DNA of 64,000 bases from Clostridium sp. (lineage in GTDB: Bacteria; Bacillota; Clostridia; Clostridiales; Clostridiaceae). The translations under genes and the position numbers were made by a program. The stretch covers positions 1,861,958 through 1,925,957 of the forward strand of contig NZ_JAKVOI010000001.1 of assembly GCF_022482905.1 (NCBI RefSeq), written 5' to 3'. The notes beneath the pieces are model-generated. The model was given only the letters and a program-made list of their open reading frames with translations, was not told the DNA's origin and ran no database searches. Below are positions 17,621 to 26,257 of the stretch, piece by piece. Positions within the stretch are counted from its first letter, which is position 1; each line of letters starts with the position of its first letter.

Positions 17621-19003
17621 TTATCCCAAATCCGTTCCGGCATCTTCCTGATTTTTCTTTTTTAGTTTGAGTACCTTATAAATAATTCCAAGAGCTACAA
17701 ACCAAACCGGTGTCACGAACAGAGCTATACGTGTTTCCTTATTGAGCGCCAGTACAACTAGAACAAAAGCAATAAATACCAAAATCACATAGTTGGCAAT
17801 TGGATAAAATGGCATTTTGAATTTGTTCCTGGCAGCAAGTTCCGGATTAGTTCGTCGATACTTCAAATGGCAGACAACTATAATTGCCCAAATAAAGATA
17901 AAGCAGAATGTAGATATACTCGTAATGAGTACAAACACTCCCTCGGGCATAATGTAGCTTAGAATAACCGAAATCAGAATAACAGCTGCAGAAAAAATCA
18001 GGGCATTTGACGGCACTTTATGAGAAGTCAATTTCTTCATGGATTCGGGTGCATTATTTTCTCTGGCAAGAGAGTAAACCATCCGGCTTGTACTGAAGAT
18101 ACCGCTGTTACAAGCAGATGCAGCTGATGTCAGTACGACAAAATTTATAATACTGGCTGCGGCTACTACTCCCACTGCAGCAAACACCTGTACAAATGGG
18201 CTTTTGGCTGGATTAATTGAATTCCATGGGTATATGCTCATAATAACAGTAAGCGCCCCAATATAGAAAATAATAATTCTAATTGGAATATTGTTGATTG
18301 CTCTTGGAATAACATGCTCTGGATCTTCTGTCTCACCGGCTGTTAAACCGACTAACTCAATTCCAGTAAAAGCAAATACAACCATCTGAAAAGAAAGTAT
18401 GAAACCGCTCATCCCATTTGGGAACCAGCCACCGTGATTCCAAAGGTTTGCAAAACTAGATAAACCCGCATTCGTAGAAAATCCTTTAATAATCATAAAT
18501 GTACCAATTAAAATCAATGCTACGATAGCAACAATTTTAATTAAGGCAAACCAAAATTCCATTTCCCCAAATAAACTTACCGCAGTAAGATTCATAATCA
18601 ACAAAATTATAAGAGCTACAAGACTTGGAACCCATTGTGCCACATTCGGGAACCAGTACTGCATATAGAGTCCGGAAGCAGTTAAATCAGCCATTGCAAG
18701 CGAAATCCAGCAGAACCAGTAAGTCCACCCAGTAATAAATGCTGCTCCATCTCCAAGATAATCATATACAAATTCTACAAATGAATGATAATTTAAATTG
18801 GAAAGCAGCAATTCCCCAAGAGCACGCATAATAAGAAAACAAATTATTCCTGTTATAGTATAGGCAAATAAAATAGATGGACCTGCCAAGTGAATGGATC
18901 TTCCTGAGCCGAGGAATAATCCAGTGCCAATTGCACCCCCAATTGCAAGTAATTGAACATGACGATTTTTTAATCCCCTCGATAAATCTTGATTTTCCGA
19001 CAT
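17621..19003 (-). CDS. Amino-acid permease, CycA-like (glycine / D-alanine / D-serine)
   Basis: A 460-residue APC-superfamily proton symporter with about 12 membrane segments. GGAIGTGLFLGSG near residue 22 is the first-helix substrate motif. Long stretches (GEMEFWFALIKIVAIVALI, NFVVLTSAASACNSGIFSTS) match the E. coli CycA family closely, as I recall it. A tandem glycine riboswitch about 270 nt upstream on the same strand supports glycine or alanine as substrate. Glycine-activated riboswitches usually switch on glycine cleavage; here control of a glycine transporter is the natural reading. No Rossmann or enzymatic domain is present. Confidence 0.85.
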   Translation of the reverse strand: MSENQDLSRGLKNRHVQLLAIGGAIGTGLFLGSGRSIHLAGPSILFAYTITGIICFLIMRALGELLLSNLNYHSFVEFVYDYLGDGAAFITGWTYWFCWISLAMADLTASGLYMQYWFPNVAQWVPSLVALIILLIMNLTAVSLFGEMEFWFALIKIVAIVALILIGTFMIIKGFSTNAGLSSFANLWNHGGWFPNGMSGFILSFQMVVFAFTGIELVGLTAGETEDPEHVIPRAINNIPIRIIIFYIGALTVIMSIYPWNSINPAKSPFVQVFAAVGVVAAASIINFVVLTSAASACNSGIFSTSRMVYSLARENNAPESMKKLTSHKVPSNALIFSAAVILISVILSYIMPEGVFVLITSISTFCFIFIWAIIVVCHLKYRRTNPELAARNKFKMPFYPIANYVILVFIAFVLVVLALNKETRIALFVTPVWFVALGIIYKVLKLKKKNQEDAGTDLG

Positions 19004-19073
19004 ATATATTCCGCCTTTCTAATTATTACTGTATTATGCATTCGTTATTTGATCGTCCAAGTAATAATAGAAG

Positions 19074-19151
19074 TCATGTCAGGATGGACTCCATCTTTAA
19101 TCGGTAAAAATCAAAGTATCCTTCCAAATAGTATTTTTGTAGTTGATCCAT
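19074..19151 (-). CDS. Small ORF (25 codons) between glycine riboswitch and permease gene
   Basis: A minus-strand ORF from ATG 19151 to TGA 19074, encoding a peptide that begins MDQLQKYYLEGYFDFYR and ends LKMESILT. It has a good ribosome-binding site (TGGAGGG 5 nt before ATG), and its stop is about 70 nt before the permease start. The peptide is amphipathic, rich in Tyr, Leu and Phe and has no membrane anchor. A short hairpin (AGAAAGG / CCTTTCT) lies just upstream of its ribosome-binding site. It could be a leader peptide or a small protein co-expressed with the permease. I do not recognise a family. Confidence 0.5.
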   Translation of the reverse strand: MDQLQKYYLEGYFDFYRLKMESILT

Positions 19152-19269
19152 TTTATCCCTCCATTTTAATAGAAAGGCATATGATAAAAACCTTTCTAAA
19201 ATATAAATATTTGTAATTGGAGATACAAATGGGAATAGATAAGATCCAAAAGAATTTAAGATATTTTAC

Positions 19270-19436
19270 CTTTTCCCCTGTCCTTTTACCTGAGAGTTTT
19301 ACCTTGCGGCTTGCTCCTTCGGTGCTCGTTTAGAGTCTCTCCAAGGATTCATCCAATAGCGGTCATCTCTACATTAAATAGGTACCTGAAAGATTTACTT
19401 CTTCGGTGAATGACAATAGTCATAACTCTCCCACTA
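19270..19436 (-). promoter_or_regulatory. Tandem glycine riboswitch (two aptamers)
   Basis: Read on the minus strand. Aptamer 1 runs from GGGAGAGTT through CACCGAAGAAGTAAATCTTT to CAGGT. Aptamer 2 runs from GGAGAGACTC through GCACCGAAGGAGCAAG and AACTCTCAGGTAAAAGGACAG. Both GGAGAG/CTCTCAGGT helices and the CCGAAG and GGACAG conserved parts of the gcvT element are present. The element precedes the small ORF and the CycA-like permease. The expression platform is not obvious: a possible ATTTGTA/TACAAAT hairpin with T-rich tail and a second AGAAAGG hairpin lie downstream. Confidence 0.92.
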
Positions 19437-19520
19437 TTTTCATCTGAATTGTTGTTTTTTACCGTTATATACTAATACAAATTCGGTAATATTGCAATAA
19501 TTTCTTCATAATTTAACTTT

Positions 19521-20921
19521 CTATGATATTTTCTCGTCTCCATCACTTTCACTCTGCACTGTACTATGAAATCTTCCATAAGAAAAATAAACTATCAATC
19601 CCAAACAAAGCCATACGGAAAACCCGATCCAGGTTATCAGACGCATGGATATCAGAAGTATCAGACAACACAATATAGTTACAACAGGTGTAAATGGTAC
19701 TCCCGGGCATTTGAATTTTCTTTCTACATCCGGCATTGCCTTTCTCAAATAAATAACGCCTGCGGATACTACCATAAAACTCAGCAGTGTACCTATACTG
19801 AGAAACTCCACTATTACATTCAGCGGAAGAAGGCCTGCTATTATAGACGCTATAACACCCGTTATTATAGTAGCCTTAACCGGAGTGTTGTGCTTTGAAT
19901 TTATTTCGCAAAACACCTTTGGTATGAGTCCGTCTCTGGACATAACCATGAATATTCTTACCTGTCCATATAACATTGCTATCATGACGGAAATCATTCC
20001 CAGAATTGCACCAATGCCTACAAGCGCAGATCCCCAGGTAATGCCTACCCTCGCAAGTGAAGCCGGGACTGCATTGTCTGAAACTATTTCTTTATATGGA
20101 ACCATTCCAGTAAGCACCACCGCCACTGAAACATAAAGTATACATACTACTGCAAGGCATATTATAATCCCTCTAGATACATCTTTTTTCGGATCTCTTG
20201 CCTCCTCTGCAGAAGTAGAAATAGCATCAAATCCTATGAATGAGAAAAATACAGTACTTGCACCTGTAAAGACTCCTTTCCACCCATAAGGCATGAATGG
20301 CTTATAGTTGGATACATTTATATGTGATACTCCAAGAAAAATAAAAAGAAGTATTATTAGTATCTTTACTGCAACAATAATATTGTTTACCCTGGAACTT
20401 TCCTGCATGCCATAGCAAAGAAGCGCCGTTAGAAACAATATTATAGCTACTGCGGGAAGATCTATAGCTCCTCCTTTGCCGGGTGAACCGGCTATAACAG
20501 ATGGAAGATTGATCCCTGCCGACTGCAGTATTCCCCTAAAAGTACCAGACCATCCTGAAGCAACAGCACTAACTGCAACAAGATATTCCGCAGTCAGACA
20601 CCATCCTATAATCATGGCCACAAATTCTCCAAAAGCAATATAAGAATATGAATATGTACTGCCTGCCACCGGAAACATTGTAGCAAGTTCACAATAACAT
20701 AACCCACATAAACATGCTACTATTCCAGCCAGAACAAATGAAAGTATTATTCCCGGGCCTGCTGCATGGGCCCCTTCACCTGTAGCAACAAATATTCCAA
20801 CTCCAACTACGGCACCTATGCCAAGTGCGGCTATGTCTTTGGATGTAAGACTTTTTGACAAATTTGTTTTTTCCACACTGCTTCTCAACTGACTCAGCGT
20901 TTTCTTCTTGAAAAGATCCAT
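19521..20921 (-). CDS. APC family amino-acid permease (cationic amino-acid transporter type)
   Basis: A 466-residue, 12-segment membrane protein. The first-helix motif is GIGAVVGVGIFVATGEGAHAAGP, followed by SFVLAGIVACLCGLCYCELATMFPVAGSTYSY and FFSFIGFDAISTSAEEARDP, all typical of the CAT/YfnA group of the APC superfamily. It lies upstream of, and in the same direction as, the riboswitch-permease unit but has its own ~600-bp intergenic region. The substrate is likely a cationic or small neutral amino acid; the sequence does not decide. Confidence 0.85.
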   Translation of the reverse strand: MDLFKKKTLSQLRSSVEKTNLSKSLTSKDIAALGIGAVVGVGIFVATGEGAHAAGPGIILSFVLAGIVACLCGLCYCELATMFPVAGSTYSYSYIAFGEFVAMIIGWCLTAEYLVAVSAVASGWSGTFRGILQSAGINLPSVIAGSPGKGGAIDLPAVAIILFLTALLCYGMQESSRVNNIIVAVKILIILLFIFLGVSHINVSNYKPFMPYGWKGVFTGASTVFFSFIGFDAISTSAEEARDPKKDVSRGIIICLAVVCILYVSVAVVLTGMVPYKEIVSDNAVPASLARVGITWGSALVGIGAILGMISVMIAMLYGQVRIFMVMSRDGLIPKVFCEINSKHNTPVKATIITGVIASIIAGLLPLNVIVEFLSIGTLLSFMVVSAGVIYLRKAMPDVERKFKCPGVPFTPVVTILCCLILLISMRLITWIGFSVWLCLGLIVYFSYGRFHSTVQSESDGDEKIS

Positions 20922-21129
20922 AAAATGCCCCCTAATCCAGTCTTGTTACACCAATGTAGTTTATTATATAATATTTTGCAATAAAACAAAAATCGCTTGA
21001 TTATATTGTATTATTTATTGCACTATTTATATCCTGTAAATTGTAATAATTAACATTAAATTTGCTGTTTTAATAATAAATGAATAATTTCATGTAGTCA
21101 AAAATAATAATTTCACACAATTAAAATAA

Positions 21130-21395
21130 AAAATAAAATTACTTTGAAACCTGATGAAATATCATCCGATACCCAAAGTAAACATAAACAGAGTTCTTTG
21201 CTTCAGGTGGGGTTTTTGAAACCATCTGAAGTTTAGAAATCGTTATCAAGTGGCAGATAGCCTTTCCCGAGATCTATCTATTATCTGTAACATGTAAATT
21301 TTACTAAGCACACTAAATTCATAATCCGCCCTTCTTATTACTGAGGTTATACCATAAAATATAAAAATTATACAGATAAATTTGTGGGCTCTTTT
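21130..21395. repeat. Degenerate copy 1 of a ~200-bp repeat (type I toxin-antitoxin remnant)
   Basis: This stretch matches 25270-25485 over several blocks: ACCTGATGAAATATCATCCG, CAAAGTAAACATAAA, CTAAATTCATAATCC.CCC, TTCTTATTACTGA and ATAAAAATTATACAGATAAA. In frame it still encodes IKIKNKITLK where the downstream copy encodes the toxin tail IKIENKITL, but the upstream membrane segment is gone. A hairpin CTTCAGGTGG / CCATCTGAAG at 21204-21234 is unique to this copy. A minus-strand extended -10 (TGGTATAAC) survives. The remaining ~200 bp before the permease gene is AT-rich with nothing else recognised. Confidence 0.75.
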
Positions 21396-21532
21396 TATCT
21401 GCATTATTTAGGTTTTTATTAAGCCCCAAAATCTTATCACCGTTTTTCTTATCTGTATAAAATGAAATGTAATTTATTATAAAATTTTTAAAACCAACAG
21501 CTTTATGATACATTAGTAGGGAGGTGTTGTTC

Positions 21533-21931
21533 ATGAAAAAATTATTAAAAGTTGTTGGAGCAATTATAGAAAATAAAGATAAAGAAATCTTGTGTGCTCT
21601 CCGTTCTCCTAAAATGTCACTTCCAAATAGATGGGAGTTTCCAGGTGGCAAAATAGAACAGGGAGAAACTTTTAAACAAGCTATTGAAAGGGAAATCAGG
21701 GAAGAGTTGTCATGTACGGTTGAATTTATAGATGTTTTTAATAACAGTATTTATGAATATGAAAAATTTACGGTAAATCTAATTACAGTTAAATGTAAAT
21801 TGATATCCGGAACTCCCACAAAAAATGAACACTCAAAATTAATATGGATGCCTAAAGAAAATTTACCTTCTTTAAACTGGGCACCTGTTGATATCCCAAC
21901 TATGAAAAAACTTTTACAGGAAAAAGTATAG
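21533..21931 (+). CDS. Nudix hydrolase (8-oxo-dGTP diphosphatase/MutT-like)
   Basis: A 132-residue Nudix protein with the complete box GGKIEQGETFKQAIEREIREEL (split by position: G40-K42 through EE about 62). WEFPGGK just before the box is typical of MutT/CTP-pyrophosphohydrolases that clean oxidised nucleotides. I chose ATG 21533 with GGGAGGTG upstream. The gene converges on a PLD-helicase-DUF3427 gene, the two stops being 14 bp apart. A Nudix enzyme next to, or fused with, this helicase type is a recurrent pairing as far as I recall, so they may act together on nucleotides or damaged DNA. Confidence 0.85.
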   Translation: MKKLLKVVGAIIENKDKEILCALRSPKMSLPNRWEFPGGKIEQGETFKQAIEREIREELSCTVEFIDVFNNSIYEYEKFTVNLITVKCKLISGTPTKNEHSKLIWMPKENLPSLNWAPVDIPTMKKLLQEKV

Positions 21932-21957
21932 CAAAATTAAATCTGCTATACTTTTTT
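21924..21957 (+). terminator. Terminator shared by the convergent Nudix and helicase genes
   Basis: AAGTATAGC and GCTATACTT arms with a 12-nt loop and T6 tail on the plus strand. The hairpin spans both stop codons. Confidence 0.8.
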
Positions 21958-24852
21958 GACAAATTCATTATACAATCCAAATGGCACTTGATTTTCCAGC
22001 TTTATCTTTATCGTTATAGGTTTTTCCTCCTGATATTCTATTACATTTCCCTTTCCTATATAGATATATGGCTGAACCAATCCATCTATCTTCTTATATT
22101 TTCTTATAAAAATATGTAAATTTACACTTCTCTCTTTATTGTGTATTATATTTTGCCCTCTCTCAGAATTTTGGGATGTACTATTTGGACTTTGCCACTG
22201 AAAAAGGTCTTCATTTATAAATTTATCTTTGTAATTAATACTCTCTTTAATTCCCTCTTCCTTATGCAAATCTACAAAAATAAAATATTCGCTGCCATTG
22301 CTTATAAGACCACTTCCTCTAAATGAGCTGTGAGCTTTTTCATAATTTGACAACAATGCAGTATCCGTCATTTTATACTGCATATATAGCTTTAAAAAAG
22401 GTATTCCATAATATTTATTGGAAAATTCCTTCTCATATCTTATAAGCCCATAATTCACAATATCCTCTATATATTTTCTATATTCACTGTTATGCATTAA
22501 CTTTTTAAAATTCCAGGCAGAATATAATTCTTTGTTTTTTAATTCAAAACATTTAATAGTACCATGCATTTCAGCTTTGTCATAATAATTCTGATTCAAA
22601 TATTTAAAAGCATGATGAATGCTTTTATCATCCACATATTCAATATGTTTTAAGATTTCATTTTTAGCCTGTCCAAAGTTTATACTTTCATGGCTTAAAA
22701 GGTACTTTACTATACTAAATTCATATACTCTTTTTATGGGCAGCTTTCCTGTGAATTCTTTCAGAACTTTAAAAAAGTCATCATTTTGCAGCAATTTTTT
22801 TAATTCTTCGTCTTTTTCTATTTTAGCTACAAATGCAGGATAGATCTTTTCCTTATTAACAAACTTAAGTGGATCAGGTGCTCCATCATACTTCATATAA
22901 TCCATTAAAAAATATGAAACTCTTCCTCCATTCATCTTCTTAAACTCCATATACTCTTCTTTTAAATATTTCATGGAATTAAAATTTTCTTCATCCAGCT
23001 GCCTTAGTATTCTCTCCTGGACAATCCTGTCCATTTGAATATTAGTACAACCGTGTAAATCTTCAAATTCAGTGGCCACAGCCACCTTCAAACTATCCTT
23101 GTCATAATATCTTGAACCATTAAGAGCTATAGCTATTAAAAATGCTCTTTTATAATTACCTATAAAATCAAGCACCGTTAAAAAGCTCTTTTCCATGTAT
23201 TTCCTAAGACCTCTCCCAAGCTGCTGTATAAATATTACAGGAGATGTGGTAGGCCTGAGCATTAAAATCAAATTAACAGATGATATATCTACGCCTTCAT
23301 TAAATATATCCACAGTAAATATAATTTCCAGTTCATTAGTGTCTTCTTCAAGTTTCTCTATGTACCCTTTCCTTTCATCAGCAGAATTTTTCCCCGTCAA
23401 GCACACACTTTTTATACCCCGCTTGTTGAATTCAGAAGTCATATATTGGGCATGGTCAATGTTTGCACAAAAACCTATGCATTTTCTCTTTTCTCCATCA
23501 TAACCATAGAAATTCATCTTTTCTATAATAAAATCAACCCGTTCATTTACCTTGAGCCGTTTGACTATTTCGTCCACATCTTTCATATCAACATCACTTA
23601 TGTCAATGGAATCAATATCTGTTATTCCAAAATAGTGAAAAGGAATAATTAAATTCAATTCCAGTGCTTCCCTAAGTCTCACTTCCAGTGCCACATTATT
23701 ATCAAAAATATCAAATATACTCTCCCTGTCATATCTTTCAGGTGTAGCAGTCATTCCAAGTAAAAAATCCGGTTTAAAATACTCCAAAATTCTCTTATAA
23801 GATAGACTAGACGCATGGTGAGCTTCATCCAAAACAATATAATCGAATTCATCTCTACTAAAATATTCCAAATAATTATTCATGGATTTTATAGTTGAAA
23901 ATAAGTAATCACAATCCAAGTCTTTGCTTGAACCCGTTAACAGCCCTAATGTCCTGTGTTTATTTTTCACCAATTTGGAAAAAGTATTTTCAGCACTTCT
24001 TAAAATCTCTTCTCTATGAACCAAAAAAAGCATCTTTTGGGGATTATAATTCATAACATCAAAAGCCGATAAATAAGTTTTCCCTGTACCGGTAGCCGCA
24101 ATAATCAGTGCTCTTTTCTCACCTGAACCCCTGAGTCTCTTTAAATTTTCCATAGCTCTGATCTGCATATCATTTGGCCTTATTATTTCATAATCATTAA
24201 AACATAGTGCCTCATCATGTCTTCTTTTTTTGATTTCTCTCAAAAAATTCTCATAACTGTTTAAAAATTTATTATCTACAACAGAAGTTGTTTTCCACAA
24301 ATTTAGATATTCCTCAAGAACCTGACAGGAAAAGCTGTCACCTTTTTTTAAAATTGTTCTCACATTCCACTCCACATTACTCTTTAAAGCCCTTTGGGTA
24401 ATGTTAGAAGATCCTATAATAATCTTGTAATCTTCACTATTCTCAAAAATATAGGCTTTTGTATGAAAACCCTTATCTCCGGAAGCAATAAAAACTTTCA
24501 AATCAATGTTATTAAACTTTCTTGTTCTTTCAAGCGCCTTTGGTTCAGTAAAATTGAGATATGTAGAAGTTATAATTCTCCCTTTGATTCCCTTTTCTTC
24601 AAGCTCTTTAAAACTATCAAGTAAAAGCTGGAGTCCGCTGAAATTTATAAAAGCCACACTGAAATAAAATTTTTCGCATTGACTCAGACATCTTTTTAGT
24701 TCACTTAATAGATTACCTTTATCTGAATTTACTATTAATTTATTATTTACGAGATAATTACTATCCTCTATTTCCTTATTTTTAATATCAATATATGTAT
24801 TTTCCTGCTTTTCATTATTTATTTTATCAGGTATGGATTCCATGATTTTCAT
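21946..24852 (-). CDS. PLD-nuclease / superfamily-2 helicase / DUF3427 protein
   Basis: A 968-residue three-part protein. The N-terminal phospholipase-D-like nuclease domain (about 35-190) carries a single HxK motif (FHTKAYIFE, His130/Lys132) followed by IGSSN at 147-150. The SF2 helicase core has Walker A AATGTGKT at 252-259, DEAH at 342-345, GMTATP and the motif VI stretch QQLGRGLRK. The C-terminal ~400 residues fit DUF3427. It probably binds and unwinds DNA while cutting through the PLD domain. Proteins of this architecture are scattered through mobile regions and are suspected of roles in defence or repair. It faces the Nudix gene and is bracketed by the ~200-bp repeats. Confidence 0.82.
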   Translation of the reverse strand: MKIMESIPDKINNEKQENTYIDIKNKEIEDSNYLVNNKLIVNSDKGNLLSELKRCLSQCEKFYFSVAFINFSGLQLLLDSFKELEEKGIKGRIITSTYLNFTEPKALERTRKFNNIDLKVFIASGDKGFHTKAYIFENSEDYKIIIGSSNITQRALKSNVEWNVRTILKKGDSFSCQVLEEYLNLWKTTSVVDNKFLNSYENFLREIKKRRHDEALCFNDYEIIRPNDMQIRAMENLKRLRGSGEKRALIIAATGTGKTYLSAFDVMNYNPQKMLFLVHREEILRSAENTFSKLVKNKHRTLGLLTGSSKDLDCDYLFSTIKSMNNYLEYFSRDEFDYIVLDEAHHASSLSYKRILEYFKPDFLLGMTATPERYDRESIFDIFDNNVALEVRLREALELNLIIPFHYFGITDIDSIDISDVDMKDVDEIVKRLKVNERVDFIIEKMNFYGYDGEKRKCIGFCANIDHAQYMTSEFNKRGIKSVCLTGKNSADERKGYIEKLEEDTNELEIIFTVDIFNEGVDISSVNLILMLRPTTSPVIFIQQLGRGLRKYMEKSFLTVLDFIGNYKRAFLIAIALNGSRYYDKDSLKVAVATEFEDLHGCTNIQMDRIVQERILRQLDEENFNSMKYLKEEYMEFKKMNGGRVSYFLMDYMKYDGAPDPLKFVNKEKIYPAFVAKIEKDEELKKLLQNDDFFKVLKEFTGKLPIKRVYEFSIVKYLLSHESINFGQAKNEILKHIEYVDDKSIHHAFKYLNQNYYDKAEMHGTIKCFELKNKELYSAWNFKKLMHNSEYRKYIEDIVNYGLIRYEKEFSNKYYGIPFLKLYMQYKMTDTALLSNYEKAHSSFRGSGLISNGSEYFIFVDLHKEEGIKESINYKDKFINEDLFQWQSPNSTSQNSERGQNIIHNKERSVNLHIFIRKYKKIDGLVQPYIYIGKGNVIEYQEEKPITIKIKLENQVPFGLYNEFVKKV

Positions 24853-25048
24853 CTGTCCTTAAAATAATTTTTTAAATCTATTTAATAATTTATCAACTCA
24901 TACTGCCACCTCTCCTCTGCTGTCAATTACCCCAACAGCCCCTTTTGTGAGAGATAAAACCATGGAGGCAGCTGTCTAAAAATATTCATGCTATCTTAAA
25001 TATTATAAATCACTATGTGAATTTTTACTATGTTCCTCTTGCCTTTAG

Positions 25049-25077
25049 TTTTCAGCAATTAAAGTATATGATATAAT
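25049..25077 (+). promoter_or_regulatory. Promoter of the small hydrophobic peptide gene
   Basis: TTTTCA (25049-25054), 17 bp, then TATAAT (25072-25077) on the plus strand. Between this and the helicase start (24853-25048) there is only a short inverted repeat (GCTGT / ACAGC) and no convincing gene. Confidence 0.55.
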
Positions 25078-25109
25078 CTAAAATGTAATAAGAAAAATTT
25101 ATATGGCTG

Positions 25110-25170
25110 CCTCTTCTTTATTCATGGGTGGATTATGGTTAATAATGTCTGCGTATGAAGAAGAGGTGAT
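25110..25170 (+). promoter_or_regulatory. 5' leader stem that hides the toxin ribosome-binding site
   Basis: CCTCTTCTT at 25110-25118 is exactly complementary to AAGAAGAGG at 25158-25166, and the second arm overlaps the Shine-Dalgarno GAGGTGAT (25163-25170). The predicted stem would block translation of the full-length mRNA, as in known type I toxin mRNAs of Firmicutes. A short upstream ORF starting GGGTGGATTATG lies in the loop. Confidence 0.6.
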
Positions 25171-25176
25171 GTATTT

Positions 25177-25293
25177 ATGGCAGGAGAATATTTAATATTG
25201 TTCTTCAGTTTATTTTCAATAACTGCTGTTTGTATAGTGGCGTTATCTGATAAAAAGTCAGATATTAAAATCGAAAATAAAATAACTTTGTGA
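25177..25293 (+). CDS. Small hydrophobic peptide, putative type I (holin-like) toxin
   Basis: A 38-residue peptide. A short polar start (MAGEY) is followed by one membrane span (LILFFSLFSITAVCIVAL) and a charged tail (SDKKSDIKIENKITL). This layout is that of TxpA/BsrG/holin-like type I toxins, which insert in the membrane and depolarise it. The promoter, a leader stem covering the ribosome-binding site, and an antisense RNA promoter downstream complete the picture. I see no clear sequence match to a named toxin. A degenerate copy of the 3' half lies at 21130. Confidence 0.6.
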   Translation: MAGEYLILFFSLFSITAVCIVALSDKKSDIKIENKITL

Positions 25294-25485
25294 CCTGATG
25301 AAATATCATCCGATACCAAAGTAAACATAAATAACTCTGAAAAAAATAATAGATAGGCTTCCTTAAACTCTATCTATTATTTAAACCATGTAATTTAATC
25401 AAGCAGACTAAATTCATAATCCACCCTTCTTATTACTGATATTATACCATAGAATATAAAAATTATACAGATAAATTTGTGAGTC
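25270..25485. repeat. Copy 2 of the ~200-bp repeat
   Basis: This direct repeat of 21130-21395, in the same orientation, includes the toxin C-terminal codons, the hairpin terminator and the minus-strand promoter. The two copies bracket a ~3.9-kb segment holding the Nudix and helicase genes. Confidence 0.75.
25340..25446 (-). ncRNA. Putative antisense antitoxin RNA overlapping the toxin 3' end
   Basis: On the minus strand an extended -10 (TGGTATAAT, hexamer at 25446-25441) would start an RNA near 25434. It ends at the hairpin AATAATAGATAG / CTATCTATTATT (25345-25381), which on this strand is followed by a T6 run. The ~95-nt RNA would be complementary to the toxin mRNA 3' region, as in txpA/ratA and bsrG/SR4. 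The RNA also holds a possible mini-ORF (GGGTGG then ATG, starting MNLVC), so it could instead be a small mRNA. Confidence 0.5.
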
Positions 25486-25969
25486 ATTCAGGGCAAACGC
25501 ATGAAAAGTAATATTTTGTTGTTTAGGAAATGTATATTAAAAAACGAATGTAAATCATATTAAATTTTCACAATTTTTAACATAACTCAAGAGAAAGTAT
25601 TTTCAAATAACCAGACAGTCTTTATTATATTTAAGATATATCCCGTAAAATCGAAAATAGGCTCAATTTTATCAAGCTAAAAATGTGTTTTTTACAACTA
25701 GATCAAGAAAAGCTTTGTCTGTCATCGCTTTGGCCCTTTTTCTTGGACCACTCATTGTTTTTTCAGTCTCTATATTTCTAAGTATACGGATATAAATAAT
25801 ATATCCGTCAGCTTATGCTTAATTTTTACTTTCTGTCTTCGCTCTGTTATTATTCCAAAATAATCTATCATTTTATTTTTTATCATAGCACCATACTCCA
25901 TATAATTTATATGAGCTATCATACTATAATGATTAACCTAAGTGAAGCCTTAAAACCACAATTTCAGTC
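25486..25969. other. AT-rich gene-poor stretch with probable insertion-sequence debris
   Basis: No complete gene is visible. On the minus strand around 25675-25770 a short open stretch reads GPRKRAKAMTDKAFLDLVV and then stops. It looks like a fragment of a coding region but I cannot place it. The rest is low-complexity AT-rich DNA with many stops in all frames. Confidence 0.4.
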
Positions 25970-26194
25970 ATGTTTACAGTTTATTTACTCATGCGTTTGC
26001 CCTGTACTTCCATTTGGTTAGCTGCAGTTATGCAGTTTGGTTTGAAAATGAGATTCTTCAAGCCTTTTGAGGACTTCAATCTCAAAATGAAAAAAGTAAA
26101 ATATTCTGTTTATCAAAAGCTTATAACTACTATGATGTCTATTGTTATTGGCTGTAGATCAACTAAAGACATAAATGAATATTATAGAAAATAA
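25970..26194 (+). pseudogene. Transposase N-terminal remnant
   Basis: The open frame ends MKKVKYSVYQKLITTMMSIV followed by IGCRSTKDINEYYRK and two stop codons. The segment resembles the N-terminal part of clostridial DDE transposases that begin with a helical domain and a conserved GC(K/R)xTKDIN stretch. Only ~50 residues remain and the catalytic domain is absent, so it is a dead fragment. Assignment is by recollection of the family. Confidence 0.4.
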
Positions 26195-26257
26195 TAACAG
26201 GTAAATACATGAAAATATAAGCTTTATATTTGTACGAAATCTAGGTAGTTACCATGA

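Noticed and set aside
24910-24980. Possible 21-codon ORF (MVLSLTKGAVGVIDSRGEVA) on the minus strand upstream of the helicase gene
   Set aside because: No ribosome-binding site, and the region is mainly a short inverted repeat; coding is not supported.
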